From Jannaschia seohaensis (lineage in GTDB: Bacteria; Pseudomonadota; Alphaproteobacteria; Rhodobacterales; Rhodobacteraceae): DNA of 64,000 nucleotides. Numbering within the stretch: position 1 is the first letter of the stretch; each line of letters begins with the position of its first letter. The stretch spans positions 1 through 64,000 of the forward strand of contig NZ_UETC01000007.1 in assembly GCF_900116765.1 (NCBI RefSeq), written 5' to 3'. Below, in pieces: positions 16,686 through 25,530 of the stretch. The notes beneath the pieces are model-generated. The model had not been told where the DNA came from. It saw only the letters and a list, made by a program, of their open reading frames with translations, and searched no databases. The translations under genes and the position numbers were made by a program.

Positions 16686-17701
16686 ACGCGCAGGTCGAAT
16701 TGAAGGCGGTCGAAAAGTGGTTCGGCGAGGCGCAGGTGATCAAGGGCGTCGATCTGGCGGTCGCGCCGGGGGAGTTCGTGGTCTTCGTCGGGCCCTCGGG
16801 CTGTGGCAAGTCCACTCTGCTGCGGATGATCGCGGGCCTGGAGGAGACCTCGCGTGGGCAGATCCTGGTCGAGGGCCGGGACGCCACCGCCGAGCCGCCG
16901 TCGAAGCGCGGACTGGCGATGGTGTTCCAGTCCTACGCGCTCTACCCGCATCTGACGGTGCGGGAGAATGTCGGTTTTCCGCTGAAGGCGGCGGGCATGC
17001 CCAAGGACGAGATCGCCCGCCGCGTGGACGAGGCGGCCCGCGCTTTGCGGCTCGACGCCTATCTCGACCGGCGGCCTCGCGACCTGTCGGGCGGGCAGCG
17101 GCAGCGGGTGGCCATCGGCCGATCGATCGTGCGGCAACCCACGGCTTTTCTGTTCGACGAACCGCTCTCCAATCTCGACGCGGCGCTCCGGGTCGAGATG
17201 CGCTACGAGATCGCCAAGCTGCACCAGCAGCTCGGGACCGCGATGATCTACGTCACCCACGACCAGATCGAAGCGATGACCCTGGCCGACCGGATCGTCG
17301 TGCTGGAATTCGGCAAGATCGCCCAAGTCGGCACCCCGCGGGAGCTTTATACCGCGCCCGCCAACCTGTTCGTCGCGCAGTTCATCGGCAGCCCCAAGAT
17401 GAACGTCTTCGACGCCTCCGCCGTCCCGGCCATCCCGACGCCTGCGGGCACCGACAAGATCGGCCTGCGGCCCGAGCATCTGACGATCCATGAAGCGGGC
17501 GAGGCGCCCATCGCAGGGCAGGTGGACGTGCTGGAATATCTCGGCGCCGACACGTTCGTGATCGTCGATTGCGCGGCCGCGGGGCGGATCACGGCGCGGG
17601 TGCAGGGCGAGGTCGACCTGGCCCCCGGTACGCCGATCTCCCTGGGCTTCGACCCGGCCGATCTGCGCGCCTTCGGGGCGGACGGTCTGGCGATCCGCTA
17701 G
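16682..17701 (+). CDS. Sugar ABC transporter ATPase, MsmK/UgpC type
   Basis: A 339-residue ATPase. Walker A is GPSGCGKST near residue 38-46, the signature LSGGQRQR near 136, Walker [13 protein letters not shown], and the switch His is in [11 protein letters not shown]. The C-terminal TOBE/MalK regulatory domain starts about residue 240 ([10 protein letters not shown]). It energises the two permeases encoded just upstream and closes the operon that begins with the LacI gene. The stop at 17701 is six bases before the convergent SLC13 gene. Confidence 0.95.
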   Translation: MNAQVELKAVEKWFGEAQVIKGVDLAVAPGEFVVFVGPSGCGKSTLLRMIAGLEETSRGQILVEGRDATAEPPSKRGLAMVFQSYALYPHLTVRENVGFPLKAAGMPKDEIARRVDEAARALRLDAYLDRRPRDLSGGQRQRVAIGRSIVRQPTAFLFDEPLSNLDAALRVEMRYEIAKLHQQLGTAMIYVTHDQIEAMTLADRIVVLEFGKIAQVGTPRELYTAPANLFVAQFIGSPKMNVFDASAVPAIPTPAGTDKIGLRPEHLTIHEAGEAPIAGQVDVLEYLGADTFVIVDCAAAGRITARVQGEVDLAPGTPISLGFDPADLRAFGADGLAIR

Positions 17702-17707
17702 GCGCTC

Positions 17708-19489
17708 TCAGAGCGGCCAGAACACCAGGATCGCAGGCACCCCCACGGCAACCACGAGAATCTCCAGCGGCAGGCCCATGCGCCAGTAGTCGCTGAACCG
17801 GTAGCCACCCGGTCCCAGGATCAGCGTGTTGTTCTTGTGCCCGATCGGCGTGAGGAACGCGCAGGAGGCTGCGACGGCGACCGCCATCAGGAATGGGTCC
17901 GGCGAGACCTCCAGCGTGCGCGCCATCTCGATGCCCACCGGCGCGGCCACGATGGCCGTGGCGGTGTTGTTGAGCACGTCCGATAGCGTCATCGTCACCA
18001 CCATCAGGACGAGCAGTGCGACCCAGGCCGGTTGCCCTTTCGTCAGCCCCGTCAGCCCATCGGCGATCAGCCGCGTGCCGCCCGCTGCCTCCAGCGCGGC
18101 CCCCAGCGGGATCATCGAGCCCAGCAGTACGACGACCGGCCATTCGATATGGTCGTAGAGCTCCCGCAGGGGCAGGATCCGGAGCAGCACATAGGCGACG
18201 ACGACGACGCCGAGCGCCACGGTCAGGTCCACCAGCCCCAGGCTCGCCGCGATGACGGCCAGGAGGAAGACGCCGCTCGCCGGCCAGATCTTGCCCTTCT
18301 CGGTCACCGCGAGGCCGCGATCCGCCAGGGGCAGCGCGTCGAGCCAGCGGACCACGTCCTCCGCCTGCTCCGAGGGGGCCAGCAGCAGCAGCAGGTCGCC
18401 CTCGCGGATGGTCTCCCGGCGGAGCCGTTCGGTGATGTGCCGGCCCCGGCGCGAGATGCCCATCAGCACCGTGCGCTGCCGCCAGGCGAGGCCGATGGAC
18501 TGGGCGGTCTTGCCCCGGATGCGGCTGTTCTCGCGCACCACCACTTCCAGCAGGGTCAGGCCCTGCTCGGCCGCGTCGAGCACCGTCATGCGCCGGTCAT
18601 CGGCGAAGGTCAGGTTCTCGCCCGCGCGGAACTCGTCCAGGTCCTCGGGCCGGGCCTCCAGCACCAGCGTGTCGCCCGCCTTGAGCGGCACGTCCCGGGC
18701 CGAGCCGAACATGCGCCGCCCGTCGCGGATGAGGCCCACGACCTGCACCCCGGCCTCGTCGGCGGCGTCGATCAGATCGCGCAAGGGCGCGCCGATACGG
18801 TCGCTTTTCTCCGGCACGGTCAGCTCGGCCAGGTAACGGGTGATCTCGTCCGCTTCGGCCCCGCCCTGGGCCATGCCCTCGCCCAGCGGGATCAGCCGCC
18901 AGCCCAGCAGGGCCACGAAGAGCAGCCCCGCCAGGGCGACCGTCGCGCCCACCGGCGCGAAGTCGAACATCGTGAAGCTCTCGCCCAGCTGGTCCTGGCG
19001 GATGCCCGCGATGATGATGTTCGGCGGCGTCCCGATCAGGGTGATCATGCCTCCCAGGATCGTCGCGAAACTGAGCGGCATCAGCGTCTGCGCGGGCAGG
19101 CGGCCCGCCTTTCGCGCCGTCGCGATATCGACCGGCATCAGCAGCGCCAGGGCCGCGACGTTGTTCATAAAGGCCGAGAGCACCGCGCCCACGCCCCCCA
19201 TGATCGCAATATGCGCGCCAACCCGGCGCCCGCTATCGATCAGAGTCCGGGTGATCATCAGCACCGCGCCCGAGCGCACCAGCCCCGCCGAGACCACGAG
19301 GACCAGCGCCACCACGATGGTCGCCGGATGGCCGAAGCCGGAAAACGCCTCCTCCTTGGGCACGACCCCCAGGATGACGCCGAGCAGCAGGGCGGAGAAC
19401 GCGACGATGTCGTAGCGGAACCGCCCCCAGAGCAGCAGGACGAAGACGCCTCCGAAAAGCGCGAAGAGGATGATCTGGTCAGCGGTCAT
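17708..19489 (-). CDS. SLC13/DASS-family permease with two TrkA-C domains
   Basis: A 593-residue inner-membrane transporter. Six or so helices lead to about residue 210, two RCK_C/TrkA_C regulatory domains follow (about residues 215-380, e.g. [20 protein letters not shown] and [20 protein letters not shown]), and the second half-transporter completes it. The family signatures PPNIIIAG and [18 protein letters not shown] are visible. Members carry dicarboxylates, sulfate or other anions, often with Na+. It converges on the sugar operon with almost no spacing. The substrate is not resolved by sequence alone. Confidence 0.88.
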   Translation of the reverse strand: MTADQIILFALFGGVFVLLLWGRFRYDIVAFSALLLGVILGVVPKEEAFSGFGHPATIVVALVLVVSAGLVRSGAVLMITRTLIDSGRRVGAHIAIMGGVGAVLSAFMNNVAALALLMPVDIATARKAGRLPAQTLMPLSFATILGGMITLIGTPPNIIIAGIRQDQLGESFTMFDFAPVGATVALAGLLFVALLGWRLIPLGEGMAQGGAEADEITRYLAELTVPEKSDRIGAPLRDLIDAADEAGVQVVGLIRDGRRMFGSARDVPLKAGDTLVLEARPEDLDEFRAGENLTFADDRRMTVLDAAEQGLTLLEVVVRENSRIRGKTAQSIGLAWRQRTVLMGISRRGRHITERLRRETIREGDLLLLLAPSEQAEDVVRWLDALPLADRGLAVTEKGKIWPASGVFLLAVIAASLGLVDLTVALGVVVVAYVLLRILPLRELYDHIEWPVVVLLGSMIPLGAALEAAGGTRLIADGLTGLTKGQPAWVALLVLMVVTMTLSDVLNNTATAIVAAPVGIEMARTLEVSPDPFLMAVAVAASCAFLTPIGHKNNTLILGPGGYRFSDYWRMGLPLEILVVAVGVPAILVFWPL

Positions 19490-19783
19490 GGAGCGGCGCG
19501 TCTCACGTCTGTTGCCGAAGGACGCTTGGGCCTGCGTCCTTGTTCCATGAATTCACGGTCAGGCCGCACATTTCAACGTGGGTTCGGCCGGCCGCGCCCC
19601 GTCGCTCCCGCAGCGACGGACCCCAGGGCCCCGATCCCGATCGCACCGGGCGCAGGCCGAGCCCGGCCTCTCGGGGACGGCTGCGAGGGAGGGACCGCAT
19701 CCAAGGCGGGCATTGGACCGGGCCTTGCGAAGCGACCGGTGCCTCGCCTATATCGCCGCGTCCGACGAGCGAGGAGACATTCC
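19490..19783. other. Intergenic stretch between the SLC13 gene and yebC
   Basis: About 294 bases carrying the divergent promoters of the two genes. I see a small hairpin (GTCGCTCCCGCAGCGAC near 19601) and no supported coding frame. The yebC ribosome-binding site GAGGAG lies at its right end. Confidence 0.4.
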
Positions 19784-20524
19784 ATGGCCGGCCACAGCAA
19801 ATGGGCGAACATCCAGCACCGCAAGGGCCGGCAGGATAAGCTGCGGGCCAAGATCTTCAGCCGTCTCTCCAAGGAGATCACGGTCGCCGCCAAGATGGGC
19901 GACCCGGACCCCGACAAGAACCCGCGTCTGCGCCTGGCCGTGAAAGAGGCCAAGTCCAACTCGATGCCCAAGGACAACATCGAACGGGCCATCAGCAAGG
20001 CCACCGGCGGCGACGCGGAGAATTACGACGAAATCCGCTATGAGGGCTACGGGCCGAACGGCGTCGCCATCATCGTCGAGACGATGACCGACAACCGCAA
20101 CCGGACGGCGTCCAACGTCCGGTCCACCTTCTCGAAGAACGGCGGCAATCTGGGCGAGACCGGCTCGGTCGGATTCATGTTCGATCGCAAGGGCCAGGTG
20201 ATCTACCCGGCGAGTGTGGGCTCCGAGGACGATGTGATGATGGCCGCCATCGAGGCGGGCGCGGAGGATGTCGAATCCGACGAGGAAAGCCACGTCATCT
20301 GGTGCGCCGACACCGACCTGAACGCCGTCTCCACCGCCTTGGAAGAGCAGTTGGGCGAGGCCGAAACCACCAAACTGGTCTGGCGCCCCCAGACCACGAC
20401 CGAGCTGGACCTGGAGGGCATGCAGGCCCTTATGAAGCTGATCGAGGCGCTGGAGGACGACGACGACGTCCAGACCGTCACCGCCAATTTCGAGGCCAGC
20501 GACGAGGTCATGGCCCAGCTCTGA
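19784..20524 (+). CDS. yebC: YebC/PmpR family protein (TACO1 family)
   Basis: A 246-residue YebC-family protein that starts with the near-invariant [18 protein letters not shown]. Other family blocks are [22 protein letters not shown] and NRTASNVRS. YebC/TACO1 proteins have been described as transcription regulators and, more recently, as factors that ease ribosome stalling at proline stretches. GAGGAG lies 7 bases before the ATG. A hairpin follows the stop at 20530-20570. Confidence 0.97.
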   Translation: MAGHSKWANIQHRKGRQDKLRAKIFSRLSKEITVAAKMGDPDPDKNPRLRLAVKEAKSNSMPKDNIERAISKATGGDAENYDEIRYEGYGPNGVAIIVETMTDNRNRTASNVRSTFSKNGGNLGETGSVGFMFDRKGQVIYPASVGSEDDVMMAAIEAGAEDVESDEESHVIWCADTDLNAVSTALEEQLGEAETTKLVWRPQTTTELDLEGMQALMKLIEALEDDDDVQTVTANFEASDEVMAQL

Positions 20525-20529
20525 CCGCC

Positions 20530-20570
20530 ATGGCGGAACCCGGGCGGCGTCGCCCCGGTTCTTCCGCCAT
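20530..20570 (+). terminator. Strong hairpin after yebC
   Basis: ATGGCGGAACC (20530-20540) pairs with the inverse sequence ending TCCGCCAT at 20570, with the GC-rich CCCGGGC/GCCCCGG part extending the stem. No T-run follows, so termination is plausible but not certain. Confidence 0.5.
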
Positions 20571-20630
20571 AACAGCTTGCGATCCGCCGACGGATCCCGG
20601 TGGCCGGAGCGTCCCCATATTTTCGCGGGC

Positions 20631-21104
20631 ATGGCCCGGCTCGGCTTCGCCGGGCCCTCGGTTTTCGCCCACTCGCTCCTGATGGCGGATCTCGTTGTGC
20701 CGCATCCCGACGCTATCGCCGACACGATCAGCGATCTGGGGGCCGGGCGCCATGAGATGATCGTCGATATCGGGATCTATGCTTATGCTCTGTCGCTGAT
20801 CGCCTTGGCGGTCGGGGCGTCCCACGCACATCTGGGCGGGTTGGGCTGGACCCTGGGCATCTATGGGCTGATCTTGACCGGGCCGATCGTCTTCCTCGTG
20901 GGGGCGCGCAACGAACACGGGGACGGGGATCATGACGGGCCGGTGATTCAGGTCTATCTCGTCTCGGCGTTGGACTTGGCCTTCAGCGTCATCCCCTGGG
21001 CCATGTCCGCCCGGGGCAGGGGGGATCCGGGCGCGCTACCGCTGGATTTGGCGGGCGACGACACCCGTCTGGGTGCCCGCCGCGCCGGTTTTCTGGATGC
21101 ATGA
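20631..21104 (+). CDS. DUF998 family membrane protein
   Basis: A 157-residue integral membrane protein with about four helices. The segment HPDAIADTISDLGAGRHEMI is characteristic of DUF998, and the following helices are YAYALSLIALAVGASHAHLG and LGIYGLILTGPIVFLVGA. Start ATG 20631 (MARLGFAGPSVFAHSLLM) was chosen because it begins with the first helix; an earlier in-frame start at 20577 adds a charged leader that crosses the yebC hairpin region. Function is unknown. Confidence 0.75.
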   Translation: MARLGFAGPSVFAHSLLMADLVVPHPDAIADTISDLGAGRHEMIVDIGIYAYALSLIALAVGASHAHLGGLGWTLGIYGLILTGPIVFLVGARNEHGDGDHDGPVIQVYLVSALDLAFSVIPWAMSARGRGDPGALPLDLAGDDTRLGARRAGFLDA

Positions 21105-21291
21105 CGGCAAGGACGGATCTTAGGAGCGCGGCTGAGGAGCGCGGCTGAGGTCGTGTGACCTTCGTCTACGCCCTGGCCTTCACACTGCGGGCCCGGGCCC
21201 GCGCGCTGACCGTGCCGCCCGCCCGGGCCGATGCGGGCTGAGACATCGCAGCCGGCTTGCGCCCATCCCCCGGGCAGGCGATGCGGCGCGC

Positions 21292-21885
21292 ATGACCGCC
21301 TATCTCTCCGGCTTCGGCCTGGGCCTGTCCCTGATCCTCGCCATTGGCGCGCAGAACGCCTTCGTCCTGCGCCAGGGCCTGCGCGGGGAGCACGTGCTTC
21401 CGGTGGTCCTGACCTGCGCCGTCTCGGATGCGCTGCTGATCGCGGCGGGCGTGGCAGGATTCGGCGTGCTGGTGGAGGCCATGCCCTGGATCGTGCCCGT
21501 CTTGCGCTGGGGCGCCGCCGCCTTTTTGCTGGCCTATGGCGCGCGCGCCTTCCGGTCCGCCTGGCAGGGAGGTGCCGCGTTGCAGACTGGCGAGGCCGCA
21601 GGGAGCCGGAGGCGTGCCGTCGCCATTTGCCTCGCGCTGACCTGGCTCAACCCCCATGTCTATCTCGATACGCTGGTGCTCCTGGGCTCGATCTCGACTC
21701 AATCGCCGGACCCGGCGCTCTTCGGGGCCGGAGCGATAACCGCCTCCTTCACCTTCTTCTTTTCGCTGGGCTTCGGAGCGACGCTGCTGCGCCCGGTCTT
21801 CGCGAAGCCCTCGGCCTGGCGCGCCCTGGATTTCGCGATTGGGCTGGTGATGTGGGCCCTCGCACTGAGCCTCGTCCTCGGCTGA
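21292..21885 (+). CDS. LysE/ArgO-type amino acid exporter
   Basis: A 197-residue LysE-superfamily exporter. It opens with GLGLSLILAIGAQNAFVLRQG, the ArgO/LysE signature with conserved GAQNAF, and has the second-half motif ALTWLNPHVYLDTLVLLG. Six membrane segments are expected. Members export arginine, lysine or related basic amino acids. Their usual LysR-type regulator is not adjacent; the 187 bases upstream contain only a short direct repeat (GAGCGCGGCTGAG twice near 21123-21150). Confidence 0.88.
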   Translation: MTAYLSGFGLGLSLILAIGAQNAFVLRQGLRGEHVLPVVLTCAVSDALLIAAGVAGFGVLVEAMPWIVPVLRWGAAAFLLAYGARAFRSAWQGGAALQTGEAAGSRRRAVAICLALTWLNPHVYLDTLVLLGSISTQSPDPALFGAGAITASFTFFFSLGFGATLLRPVFAKPSAWRALDFAIGLVMWALALSLVLG

Positions 21886-21940
21886 CCGGCGCATCTCGCT
21901 GGCTCTTGCGCTTCCCCCGGGAAGGGCGCATGCCGCTGCC

Positions 21941-22834
21941 ATGTCCGAGACCCCGCGCCCCCTGATCGGCATCCTCTGGATGGTCGTGACGGGCCTGTGC
22001 TTCATCGCCGTCACCGCCACCGTCAAGCATGCCGCGCAGGAGCTACCCGCCGCGCAGGCGGCCTTCCTGCGCTATCTGCTGGGGCTGGTCTTTCTGATCC
22101 CCGCCATGGGCGCGATCCGGGCAGCGCGGATCGACCGCAGGGATCTCGCCATTTTCGGCATCCGGGGCTTGTGCCACACGCTGGCGGTGATCCTGTGGTT
22201 CTACGCGATGACACAGATCTCGATCGCCGAGGTGACGGCGATGAACTACCTCACGCCGGTCTATGTGACGCTCGGCGCCGCGCTTTTGCTGGGGGAGCGC
22301 TTGGCTGCCCGGCGCATCACGGCGGTGCTGGCGGCGCTGCTCGGCGTGGTGGTGATCCTGCGGCCCGGGTTCCGCGAGGTCGAGACCGGCCATTTCGCGA
22401 TGATGGGCACGGCGCTCCTGTTCGGGGTGTCCTACCTGTCGGCCAAGCCGCTCTCGGGGCGGCATTCGGCGGCGCTGGTGGTGGCGGTGCTGTCGATCAC
22501 GGTGACGATCGGGCTCGCGCCTTTCGCCTATGCCGTCTGGGTTCCGCCCAGCATGACCGAGGTCGCCTGGATGTTCCTGGTGGCCAGCTTCGCGACGGCG
22601 GGCCACTATTCCATGACGCGGGCCTTCGCGGCGGCGCCCATCGCGGTGACGCAGCCGGTGACCTTCCTTCAGATGGTCTGGGCGGTCCTGCTGGGCTGGG
22701 CCTTGTTCGACGAGGCGCCCGATGGCTGGGTGATCCTGGGCGCGACCATCATCATCGCCTCGGTCAGCTTCATCGCCTGGCGCGAGGCAAGGCTGCGGCG
22801 CGAGGTCGTGCGGCCACAGGTCGTCATAAAGTAA
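21941..22834 (+). CDS. DMT superfamily (EamA) transporter
   Basis: A 297-residue transporter with ten predicted helices arranged as two EamA repeats: first repeat about residues 8-140 (FLRYLLGLVFLIPAMGAI, YAMTQISIAEVTAMNYLTPV), second about 150-285 (HYSMTRAFAAAPIAVTQPVT, FLQMVWAVLLGWALFDE). Members move small metabolites, often outward; the substrate is unknown. It starts 55 bases after the LysE-type exporter and may share its transcript. Confidence 0.88.
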   Translation: MSETPRPLIGILWMVVTGLCFIAVTATVKHAAQELPAAQAAFLRYLLGLVFLIPAMGAIRAARIDRRDLAIFGIRGLCHTLAVILWFYAMTQISIAEVTAMNYLTPVYVTLGAALLLGERLAARRITAVLAALLGVVVILRPGFREVETGHFAMMGTALLFGVSYLSAKPLSGRHSAALVVAVLSITVTIGLAPFAYAVWVPPSMTEVAWMFLVASFATAGHYSMTRAFAAAPIAVTQPVTFLQMVWAVLLGWALFDEAPDGWVILGATIIIASVSFIAWREARLRREVVRPQVVIK

Positions 22835-22900
22835 AGCCGACGTTAATCATTTCTTAAGGACTCCCTGGAAGGCTCTGCGCCCGTCGCCCATTTTGGGGGG

Positions 22901-23554
22901 ATGCTTCGTGTCTGGACCCTCCTCCTCTGCCTCCTCGCCGCGCCGGTTTCGGCCGATATCCTCACCGGCTCCGTGCGCGTGATCGACGCCGACACAATCG
23001 ATATCGGCGCGGACCGCACGATGCGCCTCAAGGGGATCGACGCCGCCGAGGACGGGCAGGACTGCGCCGACGGGGCGCGGCTTCTGCCTTGTGGGCGCAT
23101 GGCGACCGAGGCGGCGCGGGCGCTCTACGAGGGCCGCACCGCGCGCTGCGCCATCCATGGGATTGACCGTTTCGACCGCGCTCTGGCGGTCTGTGAGGTC
23201 GCTGGTCGGGAGATGAATGCAGAGCTCGTGGCCCGTGGCCTCGCTCGCGCCTATCGCCGCGATCCCACCTATCTGCCGTATCAGCAGGCGGCGCAGCGCG
23301 CGGGTCACGGGCTCTGGGCCTATGAGATGCAGAATCCGGCCGCCTGGCGCGCCGCCCGCCGGGCCGCGCAGCCATCGGACCCGGCGCCCGAGGGCTGCCG
23401 GATCAAGGGCAATGTCAGCGCTTCGGGACGCATCTACCACAAGCCGGGCGACAGCAGCTACGCGGCTACGCGCATCGACACCGGCGCGGGCGAGCGGTGG
23501 TTCTGCACCGAGGCCGAGGCCCGCCGCGCGGGCTGGCGCCCGCCGCGGCGGTGA
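22901..23554 (+). CDS. Secreted thermonuclease-like protein
   Basis: A 217-residue protein with a signal peptide (MLRVWTLLLCLLAAPVSA) and a staphylococcal-nuclease fold, about residues 20-145. Family residues appear in VRVIDADTIDIGADRTMRLK (metal-binding Asp), LKGIDAAE (Arg-equivalent region), and DRFDRALAVCEV. The C-terminal module (GCRIKGNVSASGRIYHKPGD then AGERWFCTEAEARRAGWRP) resembles the short domain that often follows these nucleases. It probably cleaves nucleic acids outside the inner membrane. Six or more cysteines suggest disulfides in the periplasm. Confidence 0.88.
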   Translation: MLRVWTLLLCLLAAPVSADILTGSVRVIDADTIDIGADRTMRLKGIDAAEDGQDCADGARLLPCGRMATEAARALYEGRTARCAIHGIDRFDRALAVCEVAGREMNAELVARGLARAYRRDPTYLPYQQAAQRAGHGLWAYEMQNPAAWRAARRAAQPSDPAPEGCRIKGNVSASGRIYHKPGDSSYAATRIDTGAGERWFCTEAEARRAGWRPPRR

Positions 23555-23575
23555 CCCCGGCTTGGGGAGCGGCCC

Positions 23576-24031
23576 TTAGGAGCTCTGCTCGCCCCCCTCG
23601 ACCTGGTCCTTGAACGTCTCGAAAAACTGGTCGGCCATCTTCGCGGCAAAGCCGCCGATGATCCGGGAGCCGAGCTGGGCCAGCTTTCCGCCCACCTTGG
23701 CGTCCACCGCATAAGTCAGCTCCGTCCCCTCGGGGACCTCGGCCAGCGTCACGTCCGCGGCGCCCTTGGCAAAGCCCGCGACCCCGCCCTTGCCCTCGCC
23801 GACGATGCGGTAACTCTCGGGCGCGTTCACATCCTCCAGCGTCACCGCGCCCTTGAACGTCGCCTTCACGGGGCCGACCTTCTGCTTGACGACGGCTTCG
23901 AACCCCTCCTCGGGCGAGCCGGTCAGCTCTTCGCAGCCCGGGATGCAGGCCTTGAGCACTTCGGGGTCGTTCAGCTTGGCCCAGACTGTCTCGCGCGGGG
24001 CGGCGATGGTGCGGGTTCCGTTCAGTTCCAT
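23576..24031 (-). CDS. CoxG-like SRPBCC protein
   Basis: A 151-residue START/SRPBCC-fold protein of the CoxG group (carbon monoxide dehydrogenase subunit G): MELNGTRTIAAPRETVWAKL, NDPEVLKACIPGCEEL, and the late LAQLGSRIIGGFAAKMADQF. No carbon monoxide dehydrogenase genes are present in the window, so it may serve another molybdenum hydroxylase or be an orphan. GGAGAG precedes the ATG. It converges on the nuclease gene with a 21-bp gap. Confidence 0.88.
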   Translation of the reverse strand: MELNGTRTIAAPRETVWAKLNDPEVLKACIPGCEELTGSPEEGFEAVVKQKVGPVKATFKGAVTLEDVNAPESYRIVGEGKGGVAGFAKGAADVTLAEVPEGTELTYAVDAKVGGKLAQLGSRIIGGFAAKMADQFFETFKDQVEGGEQSS

Positions 24032-24089
24032 GTGGCTCTCTCCTCGGCTGCGCCTGTCATCGCAGAGCCGCGCGACGCCGCCAAGGCCC

Positions 24090-25466
24090 TCAGAGATCGT
24101 AGGGCAGCACGCCCCGGTCGTCGGCGTCGATGCGCAGCGGGCGCTCCAGCGGCGGCACGGCCCGTTGCGGGCAGGTGGCGCGCTCGCAGATGCGGCAGGA
24201 GACGCCGATCGGATCGAAGGCGCCGGTCAGGTCCAGCCCGTCGGCATAGACGATCCGCCCCGCATGGCGCAGCTCGCAGCCCAGCGCGATGGCATGGCGC
24301 CGCATCGGCGCCCGCCACGCCCCGCCCGAGCGCGAGACGTCCCGCGCAAGGCAGAAATAGCGCATCCCGTCCGGCGTCTCGGCCAACTGCCGCAGGAAGC
24401 GGCCCGGCGTCTCGAAGGCCGCGTGGACGTTCCAGAGCGGGCATGCGCCGCCAAAGCGCGCGAATTGCAGCCGCGTGGCGGAGTGCCGCTTGGTGATCTG
24501 CCCCGCCGGATCGACGCGCACGAAGAAGAAGGGCACGCCCTTTTCGCCGGGCCGCTGAAGCGTGGAGAGGCGATGCGCCACCTGCTCCAGCGAGGCACCG
24601 AAGCGGCGGGCCAGGGCCTCCAGGTCGTGGCGCGTCTCCTCGGCGGCGGTGCGGAAGGCGCCATAGGGCATCAGCGCCGCCCCCGCGAAATAGTTGGCGA
24701 GCCCCGTGCGCGCGATGGCCCGCGCGTCGTCCGAGGAAAAGCGCGCGAGGTCCAGCGTGGCGTCCAGCAGCTTGGCCTGGGACAGGAGCGCGACCTGGTG
24801 GAGCTGCTGGAACCGCTGCGTCGCCGCTTCGGTGCGACGGGACAGAACCAGCGTGCCCTCGCGCGGGTCGAAGACGCGGAGGCGCTCGGTCTCGTCGAGC
24901 CGGACGCGGATGTTGCGGTCGTTCCAGAACGCGGCGAGCCCCGCGTCGATATCCGGCCAGCCCTGGGCCAGCCGCTCGGCGGCGCGGTCGATCGCGTCGA
25001 GATAGTTGTCGCAATAATGGAAGAAGTCGCGCACCTCCTCCCACGGAGACGGCGCGGCCATGCCCGACGAGCCCAACGCGGCGTCCAGCGAAGCGAGCCG
25101 TTCATGCCCGTCGCGATAGGCGCGGTGCAGCGTCAGGAAGGCGCGGGCGAGGGCCGGGGCGTTGCCCGCCGCCAGCCGCAGGTCGGCCAGGGGCACCGCA
25201 TCGGCGAAGACCGGATCGGCCAGCGCCTCGCGCATGTCCGAGACGAGCCGGGCCTCGTCGCCTCCGCCCAGTTCGGTCACGTCAAAGCCGAACTCGCGGG
25301 CGAGGGCCAGCACCACCGTGGTCGAGACCGGGCGGTTATTGTTCTCCATTTGATTGAGATAGGGCAGCGAGATGCCCAGCCGGGCGGCGAACTCGGTCTG
25401 GGTCAGCGCGATCCGGGTGCGGACCTCGCGCAGCTTCGCGCCGGCATAGAGCTTCTGGGTGGCCAT
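24090..25466 (-). CDS. ScfR/PccR-type regulator of short-chain acyl-CoA metabolism
   Basis: A 458-residue regulator. The N-terminal XRE helix-turn-helix (about residues 10-65, LREVRTRIALTQTEFAARLG then SLPYLNQMENNNRPVS) is followed by an IrrE-like peptidase-fold domain and a C-terminal DUF2083 region with clustered cysteines (CPQRAVPP, CRICERATC). This architecture is that of RamB and of PccR, which regulates propionyl-CoA carboxylase in Rhodobacter sphaeroides. Propionyl-CoA carboxylase genes begin 1.5 kb away, so I predict it controls them. TTTGCAAA just upstream at 25494 suggests autoregulation. Confidence 0.88.
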   Translation of the reverse strand: MATQKLYAGAKLREVRTRIALTQTEFAARLGISLPYLNQMENNNRPVSTTVVLALAREFGFDVTELGGGDEARLVSDMREALADPVFADAVPLADLRLAAGNAPALARAFLTLHRAYRDGHERLASLDAALGSSGMAAPSPWEEVRDFFHYCDNYLDAIDRAAERLAQGWPDIDAGLAAFWNDRNIRVRLDETERLRVFDPREGTLVLSRRTEAATQRFQQLHQVALLSQAKLLDATLDLARFSSDDARAIARTGLANYFAGAALMPYGAFRTAAEETRHDLEALARRFGASLEQVAHRLSTLQRPGEKGVPFFFVRVDPAGQITKRHSATRLQFARFGGACPLWNVHAAFETPGRFLRQLAETPDGMRYFCLARDVSRSGGAWRAPMRRHAIALGCELRHAGRIVYADGLDLTGAFDPIGVSCRICERATCPQRAVPPLERPLRIDADDRGVLPYDL

Positions 25467-25493
25467 GGCCGAGGGGTGCCATGGCCGCGCAGG

Positions 25494-25519
25494 TTTGCAA
25501 AGCCCGTTCGCGTCTTTGC
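25494..25519. promoter_or_regulatory. Possible ScfR-type binding sequences upstream of the regulator gene
   Basis: TTTGCAAA at 25494-25501 and a TTTGC half-site at 25515-25519 lie 28-53 bases upstream of the regulator start. TTTGCAAA-N4-TTTGCAAA is, from memory, the motif reported for PccR. The spacing here differs from N4, so this is a weaker candidate than the pccB site. Confidence 0.4.
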
Positions 25520-25530
25520 GGGTCCGCGGC

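Noticed and set aside
18032-20524. Very long forward frame reading through the SLC13 gene into yebC
   Set aside because: The part before 19784 is the antisense of a clearly recognisable transporter. Only the YebC part is real.
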